DNA of 64,000 bases, taken from assembly GCA_963842305.1 (NCBI GenBank), contig CAWJFW010000005.1, forward strand, positions 186,001 through 250,000, read 5' to 3'. The stretch comes from JAIBJN01 sp963842305 (GTDB lineage Bacteria > Actinomycetota > Thermoleophilia > Gaiellales > Gaiellaceae). Below the pieces are notes generated by a model. That model made no database searches and was not told the origin of the DNA. It worked only from the letters and a program-made list of their open reading frames with translations. Every line of letters begins with the position of its first letter. Position 1 is the stretch's first letter. Positions 24,692 through 33,179 of this stretch are shown one piece after another. Made by a program: the position numbers and the translations under genes.

Positions 24692-25758
24692 GGTGGGAGT
24701 ATGCGCACGTCCCCGCCGCCCAGGAAGGCGGCCAGGTGCCGGCCCTCGGCCTGCACGGCAGCCGCATCCTTCTTGGACAGGCGGCGCACCGGCTTCACGA
24801 CGATGTCGCCGTCCTCCGACCGCCAGATGGCGCGAATGAACCCGCCGATCAGCACGATGCGGAAGAAGCGTCCATCCCAGGAGCCGAATTGCGGCCGGTC
24901 GGCGGGGTCGACGATCCGCGAGCGGTCGGCGTGCGAGAGGAAGACGTTGTCGTACTCCGCGAGGAAGCGAACGGGCGCGGGCGTCGTGGGATCGGCGAGC
25001 GGTGCGTCCGGCACGTCGAAGAGCTCGACCCCGTTCTCGTCGCGGAACGTGCGCAGGCCGCCGCGCAGGCGCTCCACGATCTCGCGGACGCCGGTGAGGC
25101 CCGACCAGGTCGCGATGTCCTTGACGCTCGCCGGGCCGAACGCGGCGAGGTAGCGGCGAACCGCGTCGTCCGGCTTGGCCGAGTGACGAACCCGGCGCCC
25201 GAGCCAGGAGTCCGCGGTCGTCAGCGTCGCCCGTCCGCTCCGGCTCCAGAGCCCGCGCGGCGGGACCTGGACGAGCGGCACCAGGTACGCGACCGCGTAG
25301 GTGAGCGAGTCCGCATCCGCGTTCGGCCAACGCGCGGCTAGGAGCACCTTGAGCTGCGAGCGCGTGAGCGGCTCCTCCTCGAGGCGCGCGCGCCCGGTGG
25401 CGACGATCTCGTCCACGTCGACGTCGCGGAGCTGCTTCCCGAATGGGCTGCCGCTCCAGAACATCCGCTCGCACACGCTTTGCATGGCCGGCCGCAGGGC
25501 GAGGCAGTCCCGGTCGGTGACAAGGTGGATTGTCCCGCGCATGAGCGTCATCCGCACCGCGTTGCGGCCTTCGATGAGGCGCTCGAGCTCCTCCGGCCGG
25601 AAGCCCTCGATGCGCGACCAGAGCGTGACGTAGGGATCGCGCGGCTCCTGGGCCTGGAGGCCGACCAGGTGCTCGATGACCTGGGCGGCCGGCCGTTCCG
25701 CCCGCCGGAGCAGTCCCTGGCGTTCCAGCAGGGTCCGGTTGAGCTCGCGCCGAGTCAG
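24688..25758 (-). CDS. AlkZ/YcaQ-type winged-helix DNA glycosylase, probable CTG start
   Basis: This HTH_42 (winged-helix DNA-binding) superfamily protein has 356 residues if it starts at CTG 25758. The reading from there gives LTRRELNRTLLERQGLL and then VGLQAQEPRDPY, whose Gln-Ala-Gln (about residues 35-37) matches the QxQ catalytic motif of Streptomyces AlkZ-type interstrand-crosslink glycosylases. An ATG start at 25557 would remove this motif and 67 conserved-looking residues. No ATG, GTG or TTG exists upstream in frame. Further marks are RMTLMRGTIHLVTDRD, FGPASVKDIATWSGL and VRFLAEYDNVFLSHADRSR. The start overlaps the stop of the acyl-CoA dehydrogenase gene. Confidence 0.82.
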   Translation of the reverse strand: MTRRELNRTLLERQGLLRRAERPAAQVIEHLVGLQAQEPRDPYVTLWSRIEGFRPEELERLIEGRNAVRMTLMRGTIHLVTDRDCLALRPAMQSVCERMFWSGSPFGKQLRDVDVDEIVATGRARLEEEPLTRSQLKVLLAARWPNADADSLTYAVAYLVPLVQVPPRGLWSRSGRATLTTADSWLGRRVRHSAKPDDAVRRYLAAFGPASVKDIATWSGLTGVREIVERLRGGLRTFRDENGVELFDVPDAPLADPTTPAPVRFLAEYDNVFLSHADRSRIVDPADRPQFGSWDGRFFRIVLIGGFIRAIWRSEDGDIVVKPVRRLSKKDAAAVQAEGRHLAAFLGGGDVRILPP

Positions 25759-26888
25759 AGCCCGAGGTGCCGTGCGATCACCATCCGCTGCACCTCGTTC
25801 GTTCCCTCGCCGATCTCCAACACTTTCTGGTCGCGGTAGAGACGGGAGATCGCGTACTCGTCCATGAAGCCGTAGCCGCCGTGGAGCTGGAGCGCCCTGT
25901 CGGCGACCCGCTTGGAGAGCTCACCGGTGTAGAGCTTCGCGATGGCGGCCTCCTGGGCGAACTCGCGACCCCTGTCCTTGAGCCACGCGGCCTTGTAGAC
26001 GAGCCCGCGTGCGGCCTCGAGCTCGGTCGCCATGTCCGCCAGGGCGAACTGCACCGCCTGGAAGCTGGCGATCGGCCTCCCGAACTGCTCCCGCTCGACC
26101 ACGTAGGCGCGCGCGAGGTCGTAGGCGCCCTGCGCAAGGCCGAGGCCCATCGCCGCCACCGAGATGCGACCTCCGTCGAGGATCTCGAGGAACTGCCTGA
26201 AGCCCGCCCCACGCGGCCCGAGCAGGTTCGCCTCGGGCACGCGGCAGTTCTCGAACGCGAGCTCGCGGGTGTCCGAGGCGCGCCACCCCATCTTCCGCAT
26301 CGGCGCGGAGATCGTGTAGCCGGGCGTGCCGTTGGGGACGATCAGGTTCGAGACCTCGTCCTCTCCGGTTCGCGCCGTGATCGTCACGCACGCGGTGATG
26401 TCCGTGCCGGCGTTGGTGATGAAGATCTTCGAGCCGTTGATGAGCCATTCGCCGTCACGGAGCTCCGCGTGGGTGCGGGTCGCGCCCGCATCCGAGCCTG
26501 CCGCCGGCTCGGTGAGGCCGAAGGCGGCGAGCGTGCGCCCGCCCGCGAGGTCGGGCAGCCACTCCCGCTTCTGCTCCTCGGATCCGAAGAGCAGAAAGGG
26601 CATCGTCCCGAGCGACGTGTGCGCGGCGACCGTGATCGCCACGGAGGAATCGATCCGCGTCAGCTCCTCGATCGCGATGGCGTAGGAGAGCGTGTCGCCC
26701 CCCGCGCCACCGTGCTCCTCCGGGACGGGGATGCCCATGAAGCCGAGCTCTGCCAGCTCGGCGACGATCTCGTAGGGGAAGCGATGCTCGCGGTCGAGCT
26801 GCTCTGCGACGGGCGCGATCCGCTCCTCGGCGAAGGCGCGGACGGTGCGGCGAAGGAGCTCGTGCTCGTCCGAGAGGTCGAAGTCCAC
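25755..26888 (-). CDS. Acyl-CoA dehydrogenase (short/branched chain type)
   Basis: This 377-residue FAD enzyme of beta-oxidation or branched-chain amino acid breakdown starts at GTG 26888, two bases after the pepA stop. Blocks include FGLTEPAAGSDAGATRTHAEL, WLINGSKIFITNAGTD, MGWRASDTRELAFENCRVPE, EREQFGRPIASFQAVQFALADM and LHGGYGFMDEYAISRLYRDQ, then IGEGTNEVQRMVIARHLGL with the catalytic-region Glu. Overall it looks like butyryl-CoA or isobutyryl-CoA dehydrogenases. Confidence 0.92.
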   Translation of the reverse strand: MDFDLSDEHELLRRTVRAFAEERIAPVAEQLDREHRFPYEIVAELAELGFMGIPVPEEHGGAGGDTLSYAIAIEELTRIDSSVAITVAAHTSLGTMPFLLFGSEEQKREWLPDLAGGRTLAAFGLTEPAAGSDAGATRTHAELRDGEWLINGSKIFITNAGTDITACVTITARTGEDEVSNLIVPNGTPGYTISAPMRKMGWRASDTRELAFENCRVPEANLLGPRGAGFRQFLEILDGGRISVAAMGLGLAQGAYDLARAYVVEREQFGRPIASFQAVQFALADMATELEAARGLVYKAAWLKDRGREFAQEAAIAKLYTGELSKRVADRALQLHGGYGFMDEYAISRLYRDQKVLEIGEGTNEVQRMVIARHLGL

Positions 26889-26890
26889 GG

Positions 26891-28384
26891 CTACCCGGAC
26901 AGGCGCCGGGCGAGCTCGGCGAGCAGCCGGACCCCGTAGCCCGAGGCGCCGAGCCGGCTGTAGTAGTCGCCGCGGCCGCGTTCGAGGAAAGCCGTCCCAG
27001 CGATGTCGAGGTGCGCCCACGGCCCTTCGCCCGCGAACGTCTCGAGGAAGGCGGCGGCGAGGATCGGCGACGCCTGCCGGTAGTCGGAGGAATTCTTCAC
27101 GTCAGCGAAGGAGGAGTCGTTGTAGCGGTGGTAGCGCTCGTGGAGCGGCATGCGCCAGGCGTGGTCGCCGCTCGTCTCGCCCGCGGCCACGATCTCCGCG
27201 CACCACTCGTCGTCGTTTCCGAAGAGGCCCGCGTAGAGGTCGCCCAGTGCGACCACGACCCCGCCGGTGAGCGTCGCCAGGTCCAGCAGGTGCGTCGCGC
27301 CCGACTCGCGGGCGTACCAGAGGGCGTCGGCGAGGATCAGCCGGCCTTCGGCGTCGGTGTTGGCGATCTCGATCGTCTTTCCGCTGAGCGCCGTGACGAT
27401 GTCGCCCGGGCGGGTGGCGTGGCCACTCGGCATGTTCTCGCACGAAGGGACGACCGTGAGGACGCGGACGGGCAGGCCGAGCTCGGCGATCGCCCCGGTT
27501 GCGGCGAGGACGGCGCCGCCGCCGCCCATGTCCGACTTCATCTCGTCCATGCGGTAGGCGGGCTTCAGCGAGAGGCCGCCCGAGTCGAACGTGATCGCCT
27601 TGCCCACGAGGCCGACGCGAAGGTCCGCCTGTGCGGCGTTCGGCGGCTCGTAGGCGAGCGTGATCAGACGTGGGGGGTTGTCGCTCCCCTGGCTCACGGC
27701 GGCGAACGCGCCCATGCCGGCCGCACGGATCTCCTCGGGGCCGAGCGCCTCGAAGCGCAGGTGCTCGCTCCCGCCCGCGATCTCCTCCGCCCAGGCCGCG
27801 AGCTCGGCCGGCGTCAGCTGATTGGCCGGGGCGTTGACCACGTCACGACAGCGGTTGGCCCATGTAGCCGCGACGTTCGCGTTCTGGGCCGCCTCGGCGG
27901 CGCCTCCCGCGGCCGGGCCGCAGAGCACGAGGCGCTCGATCTCGCCCCGCCGCTCGTCATCCGTCTTCCAGCGCCCGTTGTCGTACGGGCCGAGCAGCGT
28001 CCCGTCCACGATCGCCCGTCCCTGCTCCTCTGCCGAGAGCCCATCCTGCTCGACGACCCAGGCAACAGAGGTCCCCCCGACGTCGAGAACGCGCGCCGCC
28101 ACCTTGGCGGCGGCCGTGCGGAGCCGGTCGGCGTCGAGCGTATGACTGCCGAGCCCGACGGCGCCGACCCGTGCGGCCCCAAGGCGGCCGTCGGAGTGGA
28201 GAAGGGCGACGTGGCCCTCGTCTCCCCGGAGCTCTCCCGCGTCGACCAGGCCGGTCAGCCGGCCCTCGACCAACCGATCGAGCCCCTCCGCGGCGCCTGA
28301 GAGCTCCACGGGATCGCGAACGGCAAAGACGAGGACGTCGGCCTCGACCCCTCCTGGCGGCGCCTCGACGACGTCAATCTGCAT
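26891..28384 (-). CDS. pepA: Leucyl aminopeptidase, M17 family
   Basis: This 497-residue cytosolic two-metal aminopeptidase releases N-terminal residues from peptides. The C-terminal catalytic domain has VGKAITFDSGGLSLKP (Lys and Asp ligands), MKSDMGGGGAVLAA, the family signature NTDAEGRLILAD and LATLTGGVVVALGDLYAGLF. The N-terminal domain (1-170) is the usual variable alpha/beta domain. It is the first gene of a minus-strand operon of five. Confidence 0.95.
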   Translation of the reverse strand: MQIDVVEAPPGGVEADVLVFAVRDPVELSGAAEGLDRLVEGRLTGLVDAGELRGDEGHVALLHSDGRLGAARVGAVGLGSHTLDADRLRTAAAKVAARVLDVGGTSVAWVVEQDGLSAEEQGRAIVDGTLLGPYDNGRWKTDDERRGEIERLVLCGPAAGGAAEAAQNANVAATWANRCRDVVNAPANQLTPAELAAWAEEIAGGSEHLRFEALGPEEIRAAGMGAFAAVSQGSDNPPRLITLAYEPPNAAQADLRVGLVGKAITFDSGGLSLKPAYRMDEMKSDMGGGGAVLAATGAIAELGLPVRVLTVVPSCENMPSGHATRPGDIVTALSGKTIEIANTDAEGRLILADALWYARESGATHLLDLATLTGGVVVALGDLYAGLFGNDDEWCAEIVAAGETSGDHAWRMPLHERYHRYNDSSFADVKNSSDYRQASPILAAAFLETFAGEGPWAHLDIAGTAFLERGRGDYYSRLGASGYGVRLLAELARRLSG

Positions 28385-28550
28385 GAGCGAGGCGGGATGC
28401 TACAAGAACCCGGCCTGGAGAAGCGTGCCCCGTTCGAGGGATCAGCTCGAGGTTCCCCGCTCCCGATACATGGAGAGCGCGAGAGCGCAGCTTCACCCTC
28501 TCCCCCCAAAAGCCCGCACCTCCCCTCCGCGGGCGAATACCTCTCCCCTC

Positions 28551-28575
28551 GAAGCCCTCCTCCTCGGAGGGCTTC
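28551..28575. promoter_or_regulatory. Inverted repeat upstream of MFS gene, candidate operator
   Basis: GAAGCCCTCC and GGAGGGCTTC form a perfect 10-bp inverted repeat around TCCTC. It ends ten bases before the TAACGT box of the MFS gene, so it covers the -35 region. That position suggests a repressor site more than a terminator, and there is no T-run after it. The rest of the gap at 28385-28598 holds only shorter GC hairpins and no gene. Confidence 0.45.
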
Positions 28576-28585
28576 TTCGTGGGAG

Positions 28586-28591
28586 TAACGT
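28586..28591 (+). promoter_or_regulatory. -10 box (TAACGT) of MFS gene
   Basis: TAACGT lies seven bases before the GTG at 28599, matching the leaderless spacing of the window. Confidence 0.4.
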
Positions 28592-28598
28592 TCGCCAG

Positions 28599-29796
28599 GT
28601 GCAGGCAGGCGTCGATTCCAGGGGCATGGCGGCCCTCTCGTCGGGGCATCTGGCCACGGATCTCGCCCAGGGAGCGCTGCCTGCGCTCCTCCCGTTCCTC
28701 TCCGCGCGTTTCGACCTCTCGTACACGATGGTCGGCGCGATCGTCCTCGCGGCCACCATCAGCTCGTCCCTGATCCAGCCGGCGTTCGGACTCTGGTCCG
28801 ACGCGCGCAGGGCTCTTTGGCTTCTGCCTGCCGGCGTCGCGGTGGCGGGAATCGGCATGGCCTTCGCGTCGATCGCACCGAGCTACGTGCTCGTCATTCT
28901 CGGCGTGCTCGTCTCCGGCGTCGGCGTCGCCGCGTACCACCCCGAAGGCTCCAAGTTCGCGAGCTACGTGAGCGGCGAGCGCCGCGCGAGCGGCATGTCG
29001 CTGTTCTCCGTCGGCGGCAACATCGGCTTCGCCCTCGGGCCGCTGCTGGCGTCGTTCTTCGTCATCACGCTCGGGCTCGGCCTCGACGGGGGCGTCCTCC
29101 TTGCGCTCCCAGGGCTCGTAGTGGCGGGCCTCGCTGCTGGTTGCGCTTCCGCACCTCGCGTCCTTCGCCCCGGGCCAGGAGGCGCTGGCGCGCCGCGCCG
29201 CGGCGGGGAACAACTGGTGGGGGCTCTCCTTGCTCCTCGCGATCGTCGGGCTCCGGAGCCTGGCACACATGGGGCTGTTCACGTTCATCCCGCTCTACGA
29301 GATCTCCCGAGGGAACGGCGCGAGCTACGGAACCCGACTGCTCGCCCTCTTTCTCTTCGCCGGCGCGGTCGGCACCCTCCTGGGCGGCAGGCTCGCCGAC
29401 CGGGTCGGTAGGCGCACGGTCATGCTCGGGTCGTTCGTCGTCTCCGCGCCGCTGATCCTCGTCTACGCCCTGGCCGGTGGTGCCGTCGGCATCGTCGCGT
29501 TGACACTTTCGGGCGCCGCGGTGATCGGGACCTTCGGCGTGAGCCTGGTCATGAGCCAGGAGTACATGCCTGGGCGCATCGGCATGGCCTCGGGGCTCTC
29601 GATCGGCTTTGCGATCGGGCTCGGCGGGGTCGCCGCGCTGACGCTCGGCGCCGTCGCCGACGCCGTGGATCTGAAGACTGCAGTCCTGACGACCGCCGTC
29701 GGCCCCGCGCTCTGCGTCGCCCTCACCCTCCTCTTGCCCTCATCGCGTACGGTTCGTAGCGCGGAGCCCGCAGCGGCCCCGACGGCGACCTACTGA
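28599..29796 (+). CDS. MFS transporter, fosmidomycin-resistance (Fsr) type, frameshifted
   Basis: This membrane exporter of about 400 residues has two six-helix halves. The first reads SSGHLATDLAQGALPALLPF, IQPAFGLWSDARR, VAAYHPEGSKFASYV and GMSLFSVGGNIGFALGPLLAS, blocks typical of Fsr-like drug exporters. The frame then breaks between about 29110 and 29160. The next frame gives LVALPHLASFAPGQEALA, GLRSLAHMGLFTFIPLY, GTLLGGRLADRVGRR and GMASGLSIGFAIGLGG to the stop at 29796. One extra base explains it, and both halves look well conserved. Either a recent mutation or sequence error; the downstream gene is coupled to its stop by TGATG. Confidence 0.8.
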
Positions 29797-30113
29797 TGGC
29801 CGAGACAGCCCGTGAGTTCTTCGACGACCTTGCCGTCAGGACGGCGGGAGGCTCCGAGCGTGCCCGCGGCCTGACGGCGACCTACCGCTTCGACGTGGAG
29901 GGAGCGGGGAGCTGGCGGGTCGAGGTCGACGACGGAGCCGTCGCCGTCAGCGAGGGCGACGGCCCTGCCGATTGCGTCATCTCGGCGCCGGAGGATCTCT
30001 TCATACGCATCGTCCGTGGGCAGCAGAGCCCGATGGGCGCCTTCCTGATGGGGAAGATCCGGGTCGAGGGAGACACCGCGCTGGCGATGCGGCTGAAGGA
30101 CCTGCTCGGTTAG
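29796..30113 (+). CDS. SCP2 sterol-binding-domain protein
   Basis: This 105-residue protein has a single SCP2 fold: ATYRFDVEGAGSWRVEVDDGAVAVSEG, ADCVISAPEDLFIRIVRGQ and the C-terminal GKIRVEGDTALAMRLKDLL, the standard end of the domain. It probably binds a hydrophobic ligand such as a lipid or acyl-CoA. It starts in the MFS stop (TGATG). Confidence 0.9.
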   Translation: MAETAREFFDDLAVRTAGGSERARGLTATYRFDVEGAGSWRVEVDDGAVAVSEGDGPADCVISAPEDLFIRIVRGQQSPMGAFLMGKIRVEGDTALAMRLKDLLG

Positions 30114-30121
30114 CTCCTCAC

Positions 30122-30139
30122 TGCCTCACCGGCGAGGCA
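30122..30139. terminator. Short hairpin between convergent genes
   Basis: TGCCTC and GAGGCA pair around six bases between the ends of the SCP2 and MBL-fold genes. There is AAAA on the plus strand after it, but no T-run in either direction, so termination is uncertain. Confidence 0.3.
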
Positions 30140-30171
30140 AAACCCGCCACGTGGCCGTTCGGTGTCCGCCG

Positions 30172-30798
30172 CTAGCCCGACCAGGGCTCGATTTCGAGCG
30201 CCCGCTCGTAGGCGGCCCGGTCGTGCACCGGCTCGCCGTGCGACACGATCACGAGCTCGAACGGGAGCTGGAGGAGTTCGCGCAGTGCCGGAAGGGCGCG
30301 CTCCTCGTGCCAGGGCGTCGCCCAGACGCGAAGCTCGCCGCCCGGTGCCGTCAGCCCGTCGGCGAAGACGAGCGCGCGCTGCTCGGGAAGCCAGAGCGGC
30401 GTTTCGTTGCGGCCGCGCCCGTCGTAGAGCGCGACGAGGCCGCCAGGAAGCTCGCTGCCCGGATAGACCGGCTCGAGCGCCGTCTCCGGGACGTCATGAG
30501 GGAAGAAGAGGTCGGGTCCGAAAGCGTGCGCGTCGTAGCGACGCACGAACAGGTCGACGTCGCGCACGTGGTCCGGCTTGAGGACGACGGCCGATGAGGG
30601 CGGGCTCCCGTCCAGCCGCTCCCAGATCTCGCGGGCGCTCTCGGGCGGCGCGAGCGGATCGAGGACCGCGACCTCGCCGCGCGACTCGACGCACGTCGAG
30701 GTGACGAACGGCTCCCAGTCGGCGTCGGGCGACCAGTCGGGATGCTCGATCCGCCAGAGCCACAAGCCGGCGGCCACGTCGCGAATCTCGTACCTCAT
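30172..30798 (-). CDS. MBL-fold-like protein with degenerate metal site
   Basis: This 208-residue product starts in the pdxH stop (ATGA). The order of strands follows the metallo-beta-lactamase fold: LWLWRIEHPDW, STCVESRGEVAVLDPLAP, AVVLKPDHVRDVDLF, RALVFADGLTAPGGELRV and ELVIVSHGEPVHDRAAYERAL. The usual HxHxDH motif is replaced by KPDHVRDVDLF, so at least part of the metal site is missing, while the final SHGEP block is kept. It may be a non-catalytic or altered member. It is cotranscribed with pdxH and the carboxylase alpha gene. Confidence 0.72.
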   Translation of the reverse strand: MRYEIRDVAAGLWLWRIEHPDWSPDADWEPFVTSTCVESRGEVAVLDPLAPPESAREIWERLDGSPPSSAVVLKPDHVRDVDLFVRRYDAHAFGPDLFFPHDVPETALEPVYPGSELPGGLVALYDGRGRNETPLWLPEQRALVFADGLTAPGGELRVWATPWHEERALPALRELLQLPFELVIVSHGEPVHDRAAYERALEIEPWSG

Positions 30799-31391
30799 GG
30801 AGCCAGCCGCTCCAGCACCCAGGCATCCTCGGGGCCGCGCCGGTACCGGAAGCGGTCGTGCAGGCGGTTCGGGCGGTTCTGCCAGAACTCGAACCGCGAC
30901 GGCCTGAGAAGGTAGCCGCCCCACCAGGGCGGGAGGGGCGGGTTGTCGCCGTAGGCGCTCGTCGCCTCCGCGAAGGCCTCGTCGAGTGTCGTGCGATCCG
31001 GAACGACCTCGCTCTGTCGAGAGGCCCAGGCTCCGATCCGGCTCCCGAGCGGGCGTGTCCGGTAGTAGGCCTCCGCCTCCGTGCGCGGGAGCGGCTCGAC
31101 CGTTCCCGCAACCGTCACCTGGCGCCGCGGCTCGAGCGGCCAGTGGAAGGCGAGTGCGGCGTTCGGGTTCGCGGCCAGTTCGCGCGCCTTGCGGCTCTCA
31201 GTGTTCGTGAAGAAGCGGAAACCGTCCGCATCCACACCCTTGAGGAGGACCGTCCGTGCCGAGGGACGGCCCTCGGCGTCAGCGGTAGCGAGCGTCACCG
31301 CCTCCGGCATCTCGACGCCGCCTGCCCGCGCCTCGTCGAGCCAGCGGCCGAACTGCGCCAGCGGGTCCGGGAGGAGGTCGTCCGCGTCCAT
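30795..31391 (-). CDS. pdxH: Pyridoxamine 5'-phosphate oxidase
   Basis: This 198-residue FMN enzyme makes PLP from PNP/PMP. Blocks: DPLAQFGRWLDEARAGG, EAVTLATADAEGRPSARTVLLKG, GFRFFTNTESRKARELAANP, QVTVAGTVEPL, RPLGSRIGAWASRQSE and the C-terminal FEFWQNRPNRLHDRFRYRR. Length is slightly short, within the family range. Start and stop overlap its neighbours by TGATG and ATGA. The window holds several PLP enzymes (HisC, IlvA, TrpB) that need its product. Confidence 0.94.
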   Translation of the reverse strand: MDADDLLPDPLAQFGRWLDEARAGGVEMPEAVTLATADAEGRPSARTVLLKGVDADGFRFFTNTESRKARELAANPNAALAFHWPLEPRRQVTVAGTVEPLPRTEAEAYYRTRPLGSRIGAWASRQSEVVPDRTTLDEAFAEATSAYGDNPPLPPWWGGYLLRPSRFEFWQNRPNRLHDRFRYRRGPEDAWVLERLAP

Positions 31392-33028
31392 CAGTCCGTC
31401 AGCTCCACCAGCAGCATCCCGCCCGAGACCCTGTCGCCCTCGGCCACGTGAACGCGCTTCACGACCGCTTCGTACGGGGAGATGAGCGGCGTCTCCATCT
31501 TCATCGCCTCGAGCACGACGAGCGGCTGACGGGCTTCGACCCGATCACCCTCGCCGACGAGGACGCGGACGACGACGCCCGGCATGGGAGCCGCGACTCC
31601 GCTCGTCTCGTGGCCGCCGTCCGTGAAATGCGCGGCGGCTTCGACGGTCGGTGCGACCGTCGGGCTCGGTTGAGCGCCCGACCGGTCGCGGTTTGGGCGC
31701 CAGTAGCCCGACCAGGGACCGCGAGCCTGAATCGGGAGGGAAAGCGGCGGATGGTCGCTCAGGAACGCGGTCGTCGTCTCGCCGGCGCGCACGGCTGGAT
31801 GATCCACGAGCCATCGGAGGAAGCCCAGATTCGTCGTCACGCCGGCGACTCGCGTCGCGCGAAGGGCGCGCGAGAGGTCGTCGAAGGCTTCCTCCCGGGT
31901 CTCCGCACGCGCGATCAGCTTGGCCAGCAGCGGGTCGTAGGCAATCGGAACCTCGTCGCCGGCCTCGACCCCCGCGTCGACCCGCACCGCGTCCGGCAGC
32001 TCGAGCAGCTCGAGCCGGCCGGCCTGGGGGAGGAAGGTGAACGGGTGCTCCGCATAGAGCCGGACCTCGACGGCGTGTCCCTGCGGCTCCTGCGATTCGA
32101 TGCCGAGTGGCTTGCCGACGGCGAGACGGAGCTGTTGCTCGACGAGGTCGAGGCCCGTCACGAGCTCCGTCACCGGATGCTCGACCTGGAGGCGCGCGTT
32201 CAGCTCCAGAAAGAAGAAGCGATCGCCGGCGAGCATGAACTCGGCGGTGCCGGCGTTCTCGTAGCCCACCGCGCGCGCGAACGCGATCGCCGCCGACCCC
32301 ATTGCGGCTCGAAGCTCGGAGTCGAGCGCAGGGGAGGGGCTCTCCTCGAGAATCTTCTGGTGGCGGCGCTGAATCGAGCATTCGCGCTCGCCCAGATGGA
32401 CGATGCCGCCGTGACGATCGGCCAGAACCTGGATCTCGACGTGCCGCGGCCGGTCGACGTACTGCTCTGCGAAGACGCGGCCGTCGCCAAATCCCGTCTG
32501 CGCCTCTCGAGTCGCCGACTCGAGAGCCGCCTCCAGCTCCTCGGGCGAACGGACGATCCGCATCCCCCGCCCGCCGCCGCCCGCCGCGGCCTTGACCATG
32601 AGCGGGTAGCCGAGCTGCTCGGGCTCCCCGGACTCGACCACCGGCACACCCGCCTCCCGCGCGAGCCGCTTGGCCTCGAGCTTGTCGCCCGCGGCTCGAA
32701 CGGCGCCCGGCGATGGGCCAACGAAGACGAGCCCGGCTGCGACGACGGCTTCCGCGAAGTCGGCGTTCTCGGCCAGGAAGCCGTAGCCGGGGTGGATTCC
32801 GTCGGCACCGCTTTCGCGCGCGACCCTGATCAGCTCGGCCGGATCGAGATAGCTCGCGATCGGGATCGTCTCGTCCGCCCGCCGGGTGTGGAAGGCGCCG
32901 GCGTCGTCTTCCGCGTAGACGGCGACGGTGCCGAGCCCGAGCCGCCGGCAGGTGCCGAAGATGCGAACGGCGATCTCGCCTCGGTTCGCGACGAGAAGCT
33001 TTCGGATTCCCGGCGACTCGGCGCTCAT
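31391..33028 (-). CDS. Biotin carboxylase/biotin carrier subunit of an acyl-CoA carboxylase
   Basis: This 545-residue alpha subunit carboxylates biotin with ATP and bicarbonate. The N-terminal biotin carboxylase shows KLLVANRGEIAVRIF, GIHPGYGFLAENADFA, the ATP loop KAAAGGGGRGMRIV, HQKILEESPSP and FLELNARLQVEHPVTE. A short linker leads to a biotinyl domain with LEAMKMETP (biotin Lys about 510). At 545 residues it lacks much of the middle domain of 650-residue subunits. Its likely partner is the methylcrotonyl-type beta subunit 2.6 kb away, so leucine breakdown is probable; an actinobacterial alpha subunit can also serve propionyl- or acetyl-CoA. Confidence 0.9.
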   Translation of the reverse strand: MSAESPGIRKLLVANRGEIAVRIFGTCRRLGLGTVAVYAEDDAGAFHTRRADETIPIASYLDPAELIRVARESGADGIHPGYGFLAENADFAEAVVAAGLVFVGPSPGAVRAAGDKLEAKRLAREAGVPVVESGEPEQLGYPLMVKAAAGGGGRGMRIVRSPEELEAALESATREAQTGFGDGRVFAEQYVDRPRHVEIQVLADRHGGIVHLGERECSIQRRHQKILEESPSPALDSELRAAMGSAAIAFARAVGYENAGTAEFMLAGDRFFFLELNARLQVEHPVTELVTGLDLVEQQLRLAVGKPLGIESQEPQGHAVEVRLYAEHPFTFLPQAGRLELLELPDAVRVDAGVEAGDEVPIAYDPLLAKLIARAETREEAFDDLSRALRATRVAGVTTNLGFLRWLVDHPAVRAGETTTAFLSDHPPLSLPIQARGPWSGYWRPNRDRSGAQPSPTVAPTVEAAAHFTDGGHETSGVAAPMPGVVVRVLVGEGDRVEARQPLVVLEAMKMETPLISPYEAVVKRVHVAEGDRVSGGMLLVELTD

Positions 33029-33079
33029 CGACGATCGGGCGTTCCTACCTCGTCCGCGCGTGGCATGGCCTGAAAATCC

Positions 33080-33110
33080 GTTGTCGGAGCCGACAACTCT
33101 GGTCTATCCT
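33080..33110 (+). promoter_or_regulatory. Palindromic operator candidate and promoter before the secreted Cys/Trp-rich gene
   Basis: GTTGTCGG-AG-CCGACAAC (33080-33097) is a perfect 8+8 inverted repeat. It overlaps a possible -35 (TTGTCG, 33081-33086), and a -10-like TATCCT lies at 33105-33110 (spacer 18). The repeat could control this gene or the divergent carboxylase operon starting at 33028. Confidence 0.45.
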
Positions 33111-33179
33111 GGAGGCAAATCGAACTCGAGCGGCGCAGCCCGCGGCCTCGACTCAGTTCTCGAACGGGGGAGGTCGAAC

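Noticed and set aside
28385..28598. Possible riboswitch or structured leader before the MFS gene
   Set aside because: The -10 box lies at 28586-28591, after the hairpins, so they would not be in the mRNA. I therefore read the main hairpin as an operator candidate.
32928..33179. N-terminal extension of the secreted Cys/Trp-rich protein from 32928
   Set aside because: It overlaps the carboxylase gene on the other strand and passes through the palindrome; the GTG at 33180 has a proper ribosome site.
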